From NCBI RefSeq assembly GCF_016902415.1, contig NZ_JACJLV010000029.1:1-32898 (forward strand): a stretch of DNA of 32,898 nucleotides, in the 5' to 3' direction. Origin of the DNA: Mordavella massiliensis. Its GTDB lineage: Bacteria > Bacillota > Clostridia > Lachnospirales > Lachnospiraceae. The notes under the pieces were generated by a model. It saw only the letters and a list, made by a program, of their open reading frames with translations. It made no database searches and was not told where the DNA came from. The position numbers were made by a program, and so were the translations under genes. Shown here one piece after another: positions 24,269-30,831 of this stretch; positions within the stretch are counted from its first letter, which is position 1; each line of letters opens with the position of its first letter.

Positions 24269-24303
24269 AAACTCCCGGGGCTTTCGCCGGCCCGGGAGTT
24301 TTT
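24269..24303. terminator. Bidirectional terminator between tRNA-Ser and the HTH-Uma2 gene
   Basis: AAACTCCCGGG (24269-24279) pairs with CCCGGGAGTTT (24291-24301). T runs follow on the plus strand (through 24303) and on the minus strand (A-rich 24266-24271). It ends tRNA-Ser and the convergent gene stopping at 24314. Confidence 0.88.
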
Positions 24304-24313
24304 CTTATCTCTT

Positions 24314-25093
24314 CTATTCCTCTCTCTCATAGAGAAATCTCACATGCTCATAGACCTCCGCAAAATCAATCACAAGCTCCCCGTCCCATATTCCTACCGG
24401 GACCTTCGCATCGAAGCCATAAATCAGCGGATATTCCTCATGTTCAAAATCATAGACGATGACTTTCTTCTTCATGGGATCTATCATCCAGTATTCCCGC
24501 ACCCCTGCATTCAGATACTTATTCAGCTTGATCACGGAATCTTTCTTTTTTGTAGACTTTGACAGCACCTCAATGATAAAATCCGGGGCCCCGTAAATAC
24601 ACCGGTTGATGATCTTATCCCTGTCGCAGACAATCACCACGTCCGGCTCCACCATCGTCTTGTCGTCACAGTCCAGCTGTACGTCAATGGGCGCGATCAT
24701 CGGCAGACATGTTCCTTTTTTATCCAGTACATGCTGCAGCATTTTGCTGTAAATATATCCTCCGATGATCTGGTGTGCAGAGGTCGGCGACGACATATCA
24801 TAGATAACCCCGTCGATCAGTTCCACGCGGATATCATCCGGGATCTTATAATAATCCTCCAGGGTGTATTCCCCCTGCTTCTTGACAAAATAGGGGACTG
24901 CGGATTCCCGCATGTAGGAAGGCTGTTCCCCCAGCACCCGTTCCAGCGCCAGGATCGTCTCATACCTTGGCGTCAGCGTAATCCCTCCCAGCACCTTCTG
25001 CACGGTTCCAAGAGGCAGTCCGGACAGCTCCGCGATCTGCGCATAGGTATATCCCAGTTCTCTTTTCCTCTCCTGCATTTCCTGAATTGTCAT
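24314..25093 (-). CDS. HTH (XRE-like) - Uma2 (DUF820) nuclease-fold fusion protein
   Basis: A 259-aa protein. Residues 1-55 form a small helix-turn-helix (ELGYTYAQIAELSGLPLGTVQKVLGG). Residues about 75-250 form a Uma2/DUF820 restriction-endonuclease-like domain with VELIDGVIYDM, MVEPDVVIVCD and PDFIIEVLSKSTKKKD, followed by LNKYLNAGVREYWMIDP. The acidic residues and Lys of that core form the PD-(D/E)xK-type centre. Uma2 proteins are common in cyanobacteria and some Firmicutes, and their role is not firmly established. The HTH suggests it binds its own control region. It has a full-consensus promoter and stands alone between terminators. Confidence 0.87.
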   Translation of the reverse strand: MTIQEMQERKRELGYTYAQIAELSGLPLGTVQKVLGGITLTPRYETILALERVLGEQPSYMRESAVPYFVKKQGEYTLEDYYKIPDDIRVELIDGVIYDMSSPTSAHQIIGGYIYSKMLQHVLDKKGTCLPMIAPIDVQLDCDDKTMVEPDVVIVCDRDKIINRCIYGAPDFIIEVLSKSTKKKDSVIKLNKYLNAGVREYWMIDPMKKKVIVYDFEHEEYPLIYGFDAKVPVGIWDGELVIDFAEVYEHVRFLYEREE

Positions 25094-25116
25094 ATCCTCA
25101 TCCCCTTTCTATCCAA

Positions 25117-25145
25117 ATTATAACCATTATACCGCCTTTTGTCAA
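25117..25145 (-). promoter_or_regulatory. Full-consensus promoter of the HTH-Uma2 gene
   Basis: On the minus strand TTGACA (plus 25140-25145), 17 nt, TATAAT (plus 25117-25122). A TAACCAT motif occurs at 25121-25127 over the -10 region and again at 25186-25192, each followed by an A/T-rich TATA element. These are possible binding sites for the encoded HTH protein. Confidence 0.85.
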
Positions 25146-25213
25146 TCACAAACATCCATTATATATCCGCTATTTATCCACATTTTAACCATACTATACA
25201 ATCCATGGACTTA

Positions 25214-25272
25214 CAAAAAAGACCCGGGGATGTCTGCCTGATCCACTCCTCAGACAAACATCTCCCGGGTCT
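25214..25272 (-). terminator. Terminator downstream of the PhnX-like remnant
   Basis: AGACCCGGG (25220-25228) pairs with CCCGGGTCT (25264-25272), with an inner stem ATGTCTG/CAGACA and a 14-nt loop. On the minus strand a T6 run follows (plus 25214-25219). Confidence 0.85.
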
Positions 25273-25320
25273 CTCATAAATCTCAAACTATTCTAAATAC
25301 GCGCACGGCCTTTCCAATCT

Positions 25321-25665
25321 TTACAGGGCCTCTGCCAGGTCCTGCAGAGTCCGGAACACCAGATCGGCTCCGGCCGCATAGAATTTTTCTTCTGTCTCTT
25401 TGCATTTTGCTTCCTGCTCTTCCGGTGAAAGCGCCTGGTATTCCTCCTCAGACAGTCCCATCTCGGAACTTCCGATGACAACGCCCGCGGACCATACGCC
25501 GGCGTGTTTGCCCTCTTTGATGTCTGAAGCAGTGTCGCCCACTTTCAGCACCTTATGTACGTCGTCAATTCCCAGCGCTTCCATGTTGCGGAAGATCATA
25601 TAGGGGTACGGTCTTCCTTTCTGTCCTGTGGAATCCGGACTGAACCAGCACTCCGGCTCGTATCC
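25321..25665 (-). pseudogene. 3' remnant of a HAD hydrolase, phosphonoacetaldehyde hydrolase (PhnX)-like
   Basis: Only the last 114 residues or so remain of a protein usually near 265 aa. The surviving frame reads GYEPECWFSPDSTGQKGRPYPYMIFRNMEALGI, then VLKVGDTASDIKEGKHAGVWSAGVVIGSSEMGLSEEEY. The VGDTxSDIKEG motif holds the C-terminal HAD acidic residues, and GVVIGSSE is typical of phosphonatases. The nucleophile-containing N-terminal half and the cap domain are missing. The frame begins without a start codon at about 25665, where it meets the 5' end of an RpiR-type regulator gene in another frame. A short product from ATG 25599 is possible but would lack the catalytic Asp. Confidence 0.8.
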
Positions 25666-25757
25666 AGATGTTCCAGAATAAAATCCGCCGCTTTTTGTTC
25701 AGACTTTCTCATGTCTCCGTACCCTGCACGGATCTTTTGTGCAATCTCTTTTGACAT
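25596..25757 (-). pseudogene. 5' remnant of an RpiR/MurR family regulator fused out of frame to the PhnX-like remnant
   Basis: An ATG at 25757 with AGGAGG 4 nt upstream opens a frame starting MSKEIAQKIRAGYGDMRKSE, continuing QKAADFILEHLD. This is the classic first helix region of RpiR-type HTH regulators. After about 32 residues the similarity stops near 25662. The frame then runs into the PhnX-like sequence in the wrong phase and stops at 25596. The arrangement implies a deletion that removed the rest of the regulator and the first half of the hydrolase, leaving an intact ribosome binding site and start codon in front of a dead chimera. Confidence 0.75.
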
Positions 25758-25883
25758 ACATCCTCCTTGTAGATTTTCTACAGATTTTCACCGTTTCCCC
25801 AAAAATCCCTTTGCTTTTATTTTAACAGAGGCGCTTTTTCGACGCATGCATTTCTTCTGTTAAATCTTGGTAAAACCAGACAT

Positions 25884-26828
25884 TTATTCCTCTTCCTGTT
25901 CCAGAAATTCGTATACTGTCCTGGAAATCTCCCGGATCAGAAGCGCTGCGTCTTCCCCCTCCTGCTCTCCCTCAAGACCGTCGCTCATGACGCAGAGGAT
26001 ATAATCCTTCTCTGGCCCGAACACGATAGCCGCATCGTGCTGGCAGGTATCCGTTTCTCCTGTCTTATTCGCGCACAGCGTTCCCTCCGGCAATCCCGCC
26101 GGGATCTTCCAGTCCCGTTCCTGGCCCGTCAGAAGCGCCAGCATGTCCAGAGAAGCTTCTTCGGAAACACATTTCCCCTCATAAATATTCTCCAGAAGCC
26201 TGCCGCAGTCCCTGGCAGATGTGTGATTCTTCTCTTCGGAAATCTCCTCTTCCTCCGACACAGAAGGCTCCAGTGTGTGGTAAATGCCGGTATCTTCATA
26301 TCCCTGCTCTTCCAGATACGCGTTCATCTTCCGGCATCCTTCTGAAAAAGAATGGTCCGCGTTCTGGGCACGCACCAGTTCATTAAAGGACTCATTATCC
26401 GATACCTGGATCATCTGTTCCAGATAAGTGGTGATCTCCTCCTGGCCTTTTGCCAGATCTCCTGCCTCATCGGCCTGCCACCCGGTGATCTCTTCAAAAT
26501 ACTCATACGTTCTTGCCATTACAAACAATTTGATCAGACTGGCCGCATACATTTCCCGGTGATTGAGAGACAGTTCTTCGCCCGTCTCCAGATCCTTCAG
26601 ATAAATACTGTACTCTCCCGGCTGATCCAGGATCATTTCTGTCAGTTCGGTCCTGAGAGAATAGAATTCTTCTTCTATCCCTGTTCCTTCTATATAATTA
26701 GCGGCCTTAAGGCTTTCTGCCTGGCCTCTTGCCTTTGCCGCGTCCGCCGCATAAACAACCGTCAGGATCCACAGCACAAGAACGATCCCGGCCGAGATCT
26801 GCCGCTTATATTTTTCCCATTTATCCAC
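25884..26828 (-). CDS. Membrane-anchored beta-lactamase-fold serine hydrolase
   Basis: A 314-aa protein. Residues about 12-28 form an N-terminal membrane anchor. The rest has the class A beta-lactamase/PBP-like triad motifs: SLIK (S97-K100, in AASLIKLF), SDN (143-145) and KTGE (255-258). The omega-loop region, where class A enzymes have the deacylating Glu in ExxLN, instead reads EPSVSEEEEISEEKN, so efficient beta-lactam hydrolysis is doubtful. It may be a DD-peptidase-like or other serine hydrolase. It starts at GTG 26828 with AGGAG 9 nt upstream and is divergent from dpaL across 118 bp. Confidence 0.83.
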   Translation of the reverse strand: MDKWEKYKRQISAGIVLVLWILTVVYAADAAKARGQAESLKAANYIEGTGIEEEFYSLRTELTEMILDQPGEYSIYLKDLETGEELSLNHREMYAASLIKLFVMARTYEYFEEITGWQADEAGDLAKGQEEITTYLEQMIQVSDNESFNELVRAQNADHSFSEGCRKMNAYLEEQGYEDTGIYHTLEPSVSEEEEISEEKNHTSARDCGRLLENIYEGKCVSEEASLDMLALLTGQERDWKIPAGLPEGTLCANKTGETDTCQHDAAIVFGPEKDYILCVMSDGLEGEQEGEDAALLIREISRTVYEFLEQEEE

Positions 26829-26946
26829 GATGTGTTGCTCCTGTTTTTCCCGTTTTCTTTCGTTATGAACCGATGGATATTATACCCTGTTTCTGATATA
26901 CTGACAATAAATAGTTCTATATCTTCTATATTAGAGGAGGTTTCCC

Positions 26947-28137
26947 ATGAATATTCATTATGCCTACCGGCCGCTTTCACCAGCCGACGATTCCCGGTAT
27001 CTTAACCGGTTCGATCTTGCCCACGCCAGGGCCGCAAAAAATTTTCACCGTTCTTTTCCGGAATATGCCCCCACTCCTTTGTGGAATCTTTCCGCTATGG
27101 CAGAAAAAGCAGGCGTCGCCTCTATCCATCTGAAAGACGAAAGCTTCCGTTTTGGACTGGACGCCTTTAAGGTACTGGGCGGCAGTTACTGCATCGCCCG
27201 CAAGATCGGAGAACTTTTGGACATTCCTGCGGAAGCGCTTTCCTATAAACTTCTGACTTCACCTGCGATCCGTGAAAAGACCAGGTCTCTCACCTTTGTC
27301 ACTGCAACCGATGGAAACCACGGCCGGGGCGTTGCCTGGACCGCGCAGAAGCTGGGCTGCAAAAGCGTTGTCTATATGCCAAAGGGAAGTTCTCCGGAAC
27401 GCCTGGAGCATATCCGAAAAGCCGGCGCCACGGCCAGCATCACGGACATGAATTACGACGACGCTGTCCGCTTTGCCAACCAGCAGGCCCGGGAGCATGG
27501 CTGGATCATGCTGCAGGACACTGCATGGGAAGGGTACGAAGATGTGCCGGGCTGGATCATGGAAGGATATCTGACTCTGGCTCTGGAAGCCTATGAACAG
27601 CTGCAAGGCGAAGAACCCACGCATATCTTTCTGCAGGCCGGAGTAGGCGCATTTGCAGGAAGCGCGGCAGGCTTCTTCACCTCCGTCCTGAACCGGCGGC
27701 CTGTCATCACCATTGTAGAGCCGGACAAAGCGGACTGCCTGTACCGCACCGCCAGGGCAAATGACGGCCAGATCCACTTTGTGACCGGTGACATGGATTC
27801 CATGATGGCCGGACTGTGCTGCGGCGAACCCTGCACCATAGGATGGGACGTCTTATCCCGCTGCGCCGAGCATTACATCTCCATGCCGGACGAGATAGCG
27901 GCTTCTGGCATGCGGCTTCTCGCAGATCCAGACGGGTCGGATCCCAGGATCATTTCCGGCGAAAGCGGAGCAGCCTCCTTTGGCCTTGCCATGGCCCTCC
28001 TGCTGGACGAAAGCCTTGCTCCTCTTAAGGAAAAAATCGGACTTCGTGCAGATTCCCGGATCCTGTGCGTTTCCACAGAAGGAGCCACTGACCTTGAAAA
28101 CTACTGGAAGATTATAGCATCCGGGGGAAAAGCATAA
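26947..28137 (+). CDS. dpaL: Diaminopropionate ammonia-lyase
   Basis: A 396-aa fold-type II PLP enzyme. The PLP lysine is K75 in RFGLDAFKVLGGSY (E. coli K77). TATDGNHGRGVAW holds the conserved Asp and the phosphate-contacting turn, and GVGAFAGSAAGFF is the Gly-rich loop. The C-terminal STEGATD stretch also matches. The enzyme converts 2,3-diaminopropionate (D and L forms) to pyruvate and ammonia. The full N-terminal family pattern (APTPLWNLSAMAEKAGVASIHLKDE) is present. AGGAGG (26935-26940) lies 6 nt before the ATG. No neighbouring catabolic genes are present; in enterics it lies near ygeW/ygeY-type genes. Upstream CTGACA (26901-26906) and TATATT (26927-26932) are a weak, 20-nt-spaced promoter candidate. 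Confidence 0.95.
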   Translation: MNIHYAYRPLSPADDSRYLNRFDLAHARAAKNFHRSFPEYAPTPLWNLSAMAEKAGVASIHLKDESFRFGLDAFKVLGGSYCIARKIGELLDIPAEALSYKLLTSPAIREKTRSLTFVTATDGNHGRGVAWTAQKLGCKSVVYMPKGSSPERLEHIRKAGATASITDMNYDDAVRFANQQAREHGWIMLQDTAWEGYEDVPGWIMEGYLTLALEAYEQLQGEEPTHIFLQAGVGAFAGSAAGFFTSVLNRRPVITIVEPDKADCLYRTARANDGQIHFVTGDMDSMMAGLCCGEPCTIGWDVLSRCAEHYISMPDEIAASGMRLLADPDGSDPRIISGESGAASFGLAMALLLDESLAPLKEKIGLRADSRILCVSTEGATDLENYWKIIASGGKA

Positions 28138-28141
28138 AAGC

Positions 28142-28173
28142 ATATCTGGCTGGTGATCTCACCAGCCAGATAT
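28142..28173. terminator. Perfect 15-bp hairpin at the dpaL/arsenic-island boundary
   Basis: ATATCTGGCTGGTGA (28142-28156) pairs with TCACCAGCCAGATAT (28159-28173). On the minus strand GCTTTTATG follows, so it can end the minus-strand operon; on the plus strand there is no T tail. It separates dpaL from the truncated GNAT gene by 5 nt. Confidence 0.75.
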
Positions 28174-28178
28174 ACCGT

Positions 28179-28444
28179 TCACTTATCCGTCAGTCCAGTT
28201 CCAACAATGTGTCCGTCAACAATAGCACAAAGATAAACTTCCCTGGCTGCAGTCTCTCTATCGGTCAAAAATTGCTTTTCAAATGCCATATCAATAGATG
28301 TTTCATCTTTGTATGATGATAAGAAATCTGTCTGATCATGAGTTAAAAGAAAAATATTTAAGACTTCCTGCGCATCATCGCCAGTAGCGTTTCTAATCAA
28401 ACATTTCTTGTTATTCTTTAGAAATACTTTTTTGTATACTTCAT
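28179..28444 (-). pseudogene. Truncated and frameshifted GNAT acetyltransferase
   Basis: The frame shows a GNAT N-terminal half: KCLIRNATGDDAQEVLNIFLLTHDQTDF, then YLCAIVDGHIVGTGLTDK and stop. This covers only about 80 of the usual 160-180 residues and lacks the acetyl-CoA motif A. The natural start appears to be ATG 28444, with AAGGGG 7 nt upstream. That ATG reads MKYTKKYF and stops, whereas adding one A to the A6 run (plus 28428-28433) would give MKYTKKVFLKNNKKC, joining the two parts. So there is both a homopolymer slip near the start and loss of the 3' half, right at the junction with dpaL. Confidence 0.75.
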
Positions 28445-28496
28445 TATTTATCCCCTTCACAATTAGGATTTTTCTGCTTAACAAACTGGGATCTGT

Positions 28497-28886
28497 CTAT
28501 TTCATCCTATCTATCATATTCTTTATTTTCAGTTCTATCTGATTAATTACTTTGATGAAATCTTCGTCTGATTTTCCTGTCGGATCATCCAATCCCCAGT
28601 TATCATCAAATGGTCTTCCAATGAACGGGCATCCAACATTACATCCCATAGAAATAGCAATATCTGGCTCTGGTATATCCGAAATCAGCTTTGAATACTG
28701 TTCTTTCTCCATATCAATGCCATACATTTCTTTCATAATACGAACTGCATCCTGATTTATTTGTGGCTTCGTTTCCGTTCCAGCAGAATAACTTTCAAAT
28801 ACGTCGGATGCAAAATGCTTTCCCAATGCTTCTGCAACCTGACTTCTGCATGAATTATGGACACAAATGAACGCTACTTTCTTCAT
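28497..28886 (-). CDS. arsC: Arsenate reductase, low-molecular-weight phosphatase (thioredoxin-coupled) type
   Basis: A 129-aa protein with the LMW-PTP phosphate loop CVHNSCRSQ (first Cys at residue 8), the redox Cys pair in SMGCNVGCPF, and the aspartate loop DDPTGKSDEDF. This is the Staphylococcus pI258-type ArsC pattern, which reduces arsenate to arsenite via a Cys relay regenerated by thioredoxin. A thioredoxin-like gene lies immediately upstream, its stop 2 nt before this start. It is part of the AT-rich operon arsR - permease - trx-like - arsC. Confidence 0.9.
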   Translation of the reverse strand: MKKVAFICVHNSCRSQVAEALGKHFASDVFESYSAGTETKPQINQDAVRIMKEMYGIDMEKEQYSKLISDIPEPDIAISMGCNVGCPFIGRPFDDNWGLDDPTGKSDEDFIKVINQIELKIKNMIDRMK

Positions 28887-28888
28887 AC

Positions 28889-29254
28889 CTATCCCCTAAC
28901 TTTCTTTAATGCTTTTATCACATCATCCTTACTTAATACTTTCCCCATTGAGACTACTTTATTATCAATAACCAGAGCAGGTGTACTCATAACTCCCATT
29001 GCCGCAATCTGACCAAAATCTGTAACATGGTCAATCTCATCCGTCATGCCAAGCTCACTAAGCGCTTCCTTCACATTCTTCTCCAATGCATTGCATTTAT
29101 CACAACCGCCACCAAGAACTTTCACATTTGCTCCTGATGAAAGAGTTTCCTTTGCTGCCTCAACGCTTTCTTCATTGCAATTTCCACCACAGCAACAACC
29201 TGATTGTTCCTTAACCATTTCCTTCTCGTCCTTTTTCTTTCCAAATAATCTCAT
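28889..29254 (-). CDS. Redox-active disulfide (thioredoxin-like) protein with Cys-rich N-terminus
   Basis: A 121-aa protein. The C-terminal 75 residues match the 'redox-active disulfide protein 2' group of thioredoxin-fold proteins (VKVLGGGCDKCNALEKNV, then GVMSTPALVIDNKVVSMGKVLS). They have the CxxC active site and the cis-Pro TPA. The N-terminal 45 residues are an unusual extension: MRLFGKKKDEKE followed by SGCCCGGNC, which looks like a thiol metal-binding patch. The start at 29254 is chosen for AAGGAG 9 nt upstream. Between the permease and ArsC, it may reduce ArsC or carry metalloid to the permease (inference). Confidence 0.88.
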   Translation of the reverse strand: MRLFGKKKDEKEMVKEQSGCCCGGNCNEESVEAAKETLSSGANVKVLGGGCDKCNALEKNVKEALSELGMTDEIDHVTDFGQIAAMGVMSTPALVIDNKVVSMGKVLSKDDVIKALKKVRG

Positions 29255-29279
29255 AATTTCAATCTCCTTTTTTCTTTTT

Positions 29280-30278
29280 CTAAACCAGTAGATACTGAAT
29301 TGCATTAAAGAAATATCCAACAATAATTATTCCAACTGCACATATTACAATAAAAATTCCTAGTAACTTCGGTTTCACTGCCTTTCTAAGCATAATCATT
29401 GACGGTAACGAAAGTGTAGTCACACCCATCATAAAACTTAAGATTGTTCCAAGCTGTGCCCCTTTTGCAAGTAATGCTTCTGCTACTGGTATCGTACCAA
29501 AAATATCTGCATACATAGGAATGCCGACCAACGTTGCCAAAATTACACCAAATGGATTATCACTGCCAAGAATCTTTTCTACCCAGCTCTCTGGAATCCA
29601 ATTGTGAATAACAGCTCCTATTCCGACACCAATCAAAATATATGGAAATACTTTCTTAAAGGTGTCTATAACCTGTTGTTTTGCAAAAGAAAGTCTTTCT
29701 TTTTGCGTTGGTTCATCCATATCAATATCGACCGCATTCGCTTTTCGAATAAACGCTTCCACTTCATTCTCCAAATGAAGCTTTTCAATAATTGTTCCAC
29801 CTATTACCGCAATAACAAGCCCTACAATCACATATATGATAGCAACTTTGGATCCAAAGATACTCATCAGCAAAACCAGACTTCCTAAATCTACCATTGG
29901 AGAAGAAATCAGAAAGGAAAATGTCACACCTAATGGAAGTCCTGCACTGGTAAATCCAATAAACAGTGGAATGGACGAGCAAGAACAGAATGGTGTCACC
30001 GTACCAAGTAATGCTGCAATACAGTTTGCCCAGATTCCATGAAAACGCCCCATAATCTTCTTACTTCGTTCTGGTGGAAAGTAGCTTTGAATATAGGAAA
30101 TCATAAAAATTAGGATACAAAGCAATATCGTTATCTTCAAAACATCATATAGGAAAAACTGTACACTTCCACCCATTCTACTTGAAGTATCCAAGCCAAT
30201 TTTCTCAAGAAGATTTCCAAATAATGTACTCATCCATTTCATTCCCAAAATCTGATTTTGAATAAACTCCCAAATCAT
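29280..30278 (-). CDS. ArsP-like permease (DUF318/PF03773 family)
   Basis: A 332-aa protein with eight or more membrane helices. The family signature TPFCSCSSIPLFIGFTSAG followed by GVTFSFLISSPMVDLGSL is clear, including the CxC pair that is thought to bind thiophilic substrates. A cytoplasmic loop (EKLHLENEVEAFIRKANAVDIDMDEPTQKERL) splits the two halves. ArsP relatives export trivalent organoarsenicals; others move Cu or Zn. With ArsR and ArsC in the same operon, arsenic is the likely substrate. The start is ATG 30278, its A overlapping the TAA of arsR (TAATG), so translation is coupled. Confidence 0.87.
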   Translation of the reverse strand: MIWEFIQNQILGMKWMSTLFGNLLEKIGLDTSSRMGGSVQFFLYDVLKITILLCILIFMISYIQSYFPPERSKKIMGRFHGIWANCIAALLGTVTPFCSCSSIPLFIGFTSAGLPLGVTFSFLISSPMVDLGSLVLLMSIFGSKVAIIYVIVGLVIAVIGGTIIEKLHLENEVEAFIRKANAVDIDMDEPTQKERLSFAKQQVIDTFKKVFPYILIGVGIGAVIHNWIPESWVEKILGSDNPFGVILATLVGIPMYADIFGTIPVAEALLAKGAQLGTILSFMMGVTTLSLPSMIMLRKAVKPKLLGIFIVICAVGIIIVGYFFNAIQYLLV

Positions 30279-30574
30279 TATTGACAGCACCCACTTTCCT
30301 CTTTACAGCAGGATAATCCTTCAATAAAAGTTTTAAAGGCATTCAAGGTCTCACAATTCAATGAATAATGATGCCATCTACCTTCTTTCCAATCATTCAC
30401 CAGCCCACATTCATTTAAGATTTTCATATGATGAGAAAGTGTAGGCTGTGTAATCTCAAAAGCCTCCAATAGTTTACAACCACATTTTTCTCCGTCGGAG
30501 AGCATTTGGATAATCTGCAATCTATTACTATCTCCCAATGCTTTACAAATAAGTGCTACATCTATTGTATTCAT
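30278..30574 (-). CDS. arsR: ArsR/SmtB family repressor
   Basis: A 98-aa winged-helix protein. It has a CxC metalloid site in the DNA-proximal helix (GEKCGCKLLEAF, C31 and C33), the recognition helix TQPTLSHHMKIL and the wing GRWHHYSLN. The tail CCKEESGCCQ adds four more thiols. The C31/C33 pair matches the As(III) site of classical ArsR. AAGGAGG lies just upstream of the ATG. It heads the operon and presumably represses it through the two operator copies upstream. Confidence 0.94.
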   Translation of the reverse strand: MNTIDVALICKALGDSNRLQIIQMLSDGEKCGCKLLEAFEITQPTLSHHMKILNECGLVNDWKEGRWHHYSLNCETLNAFKTFIEGLSCCKEESGCCQ

Positions 30575-30588
30575 ATTGTCCTCCTTTA

Positions 30589-30642
30589 CATAGATAATTG
30601 TCTATGTTTCTATTATGCATTATGCATAGATGATTGTCAATG
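30589..30642 (-). promoter_or_regulatory. ars operon promoter with two ArsR operator copies
   Basis: On the minus strand TTGACA (plus 30635-30640), 17 nt, CATAAT (plus 30612-30617). Two near-identical 18-bp imperfect palindromes occur on the plus strand: CATAGATAATTGTCTATG (30589-30606) and CATAGATGATTGTCAATG (30625-30642). They are 36 bp apart start to start. One covers the -35 box and the other lies downstream of the -10 box, so bound repressor would block both sides of the promoter. Confidence 0.85.
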
Positions 30643-30726
30643 TTTATTTTTATGGTTTACAAAATTCCCAATTCTCATCCCCCTTTATTAGAAGTGCATG
30701 CTCATGATTTCAGGAACAACAAGAGC

Positions 30727-30760
30727 CAAAAGAAAACACCTGCCGCTTCTGACAGATGTT
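30727..30760 (-). terminator. Terminator of the MarR - radical SAM operon
   Basis: On the minus strand AACATCTG (plus 30753-30760) pairs with CAGGTGTT (plus 30735-30742), with one U-G pair. TTTTCTTTT follows. It lies 72 nt beyond the stop at 30832. The rest of 30643-30831 shows no gene. Confidence 0.72.
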
Positions 30761-30831
30761 CCACTATAAACTATCTATTTTTCATCAAGACAAACACCGA
30801 GTTTCTCAATTCTAATTCTCCAAACTGGAAG

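Noticed and set aside
23977-24462. 161-codon plus-strand open frame across the tRNA-Ser region
   Set aside because: It runs through a perfect terminator, the whole tRNA-Ser gene and another terminator, and starts at a TTG without SD.
25884-26828. Calling this a class A beta-lactamase resistance gene
   Set aside because: The triad motifs are present but the omega-loop Glu context is not recognisable, and an N-terminal anchor suggests a cell-envelope role.
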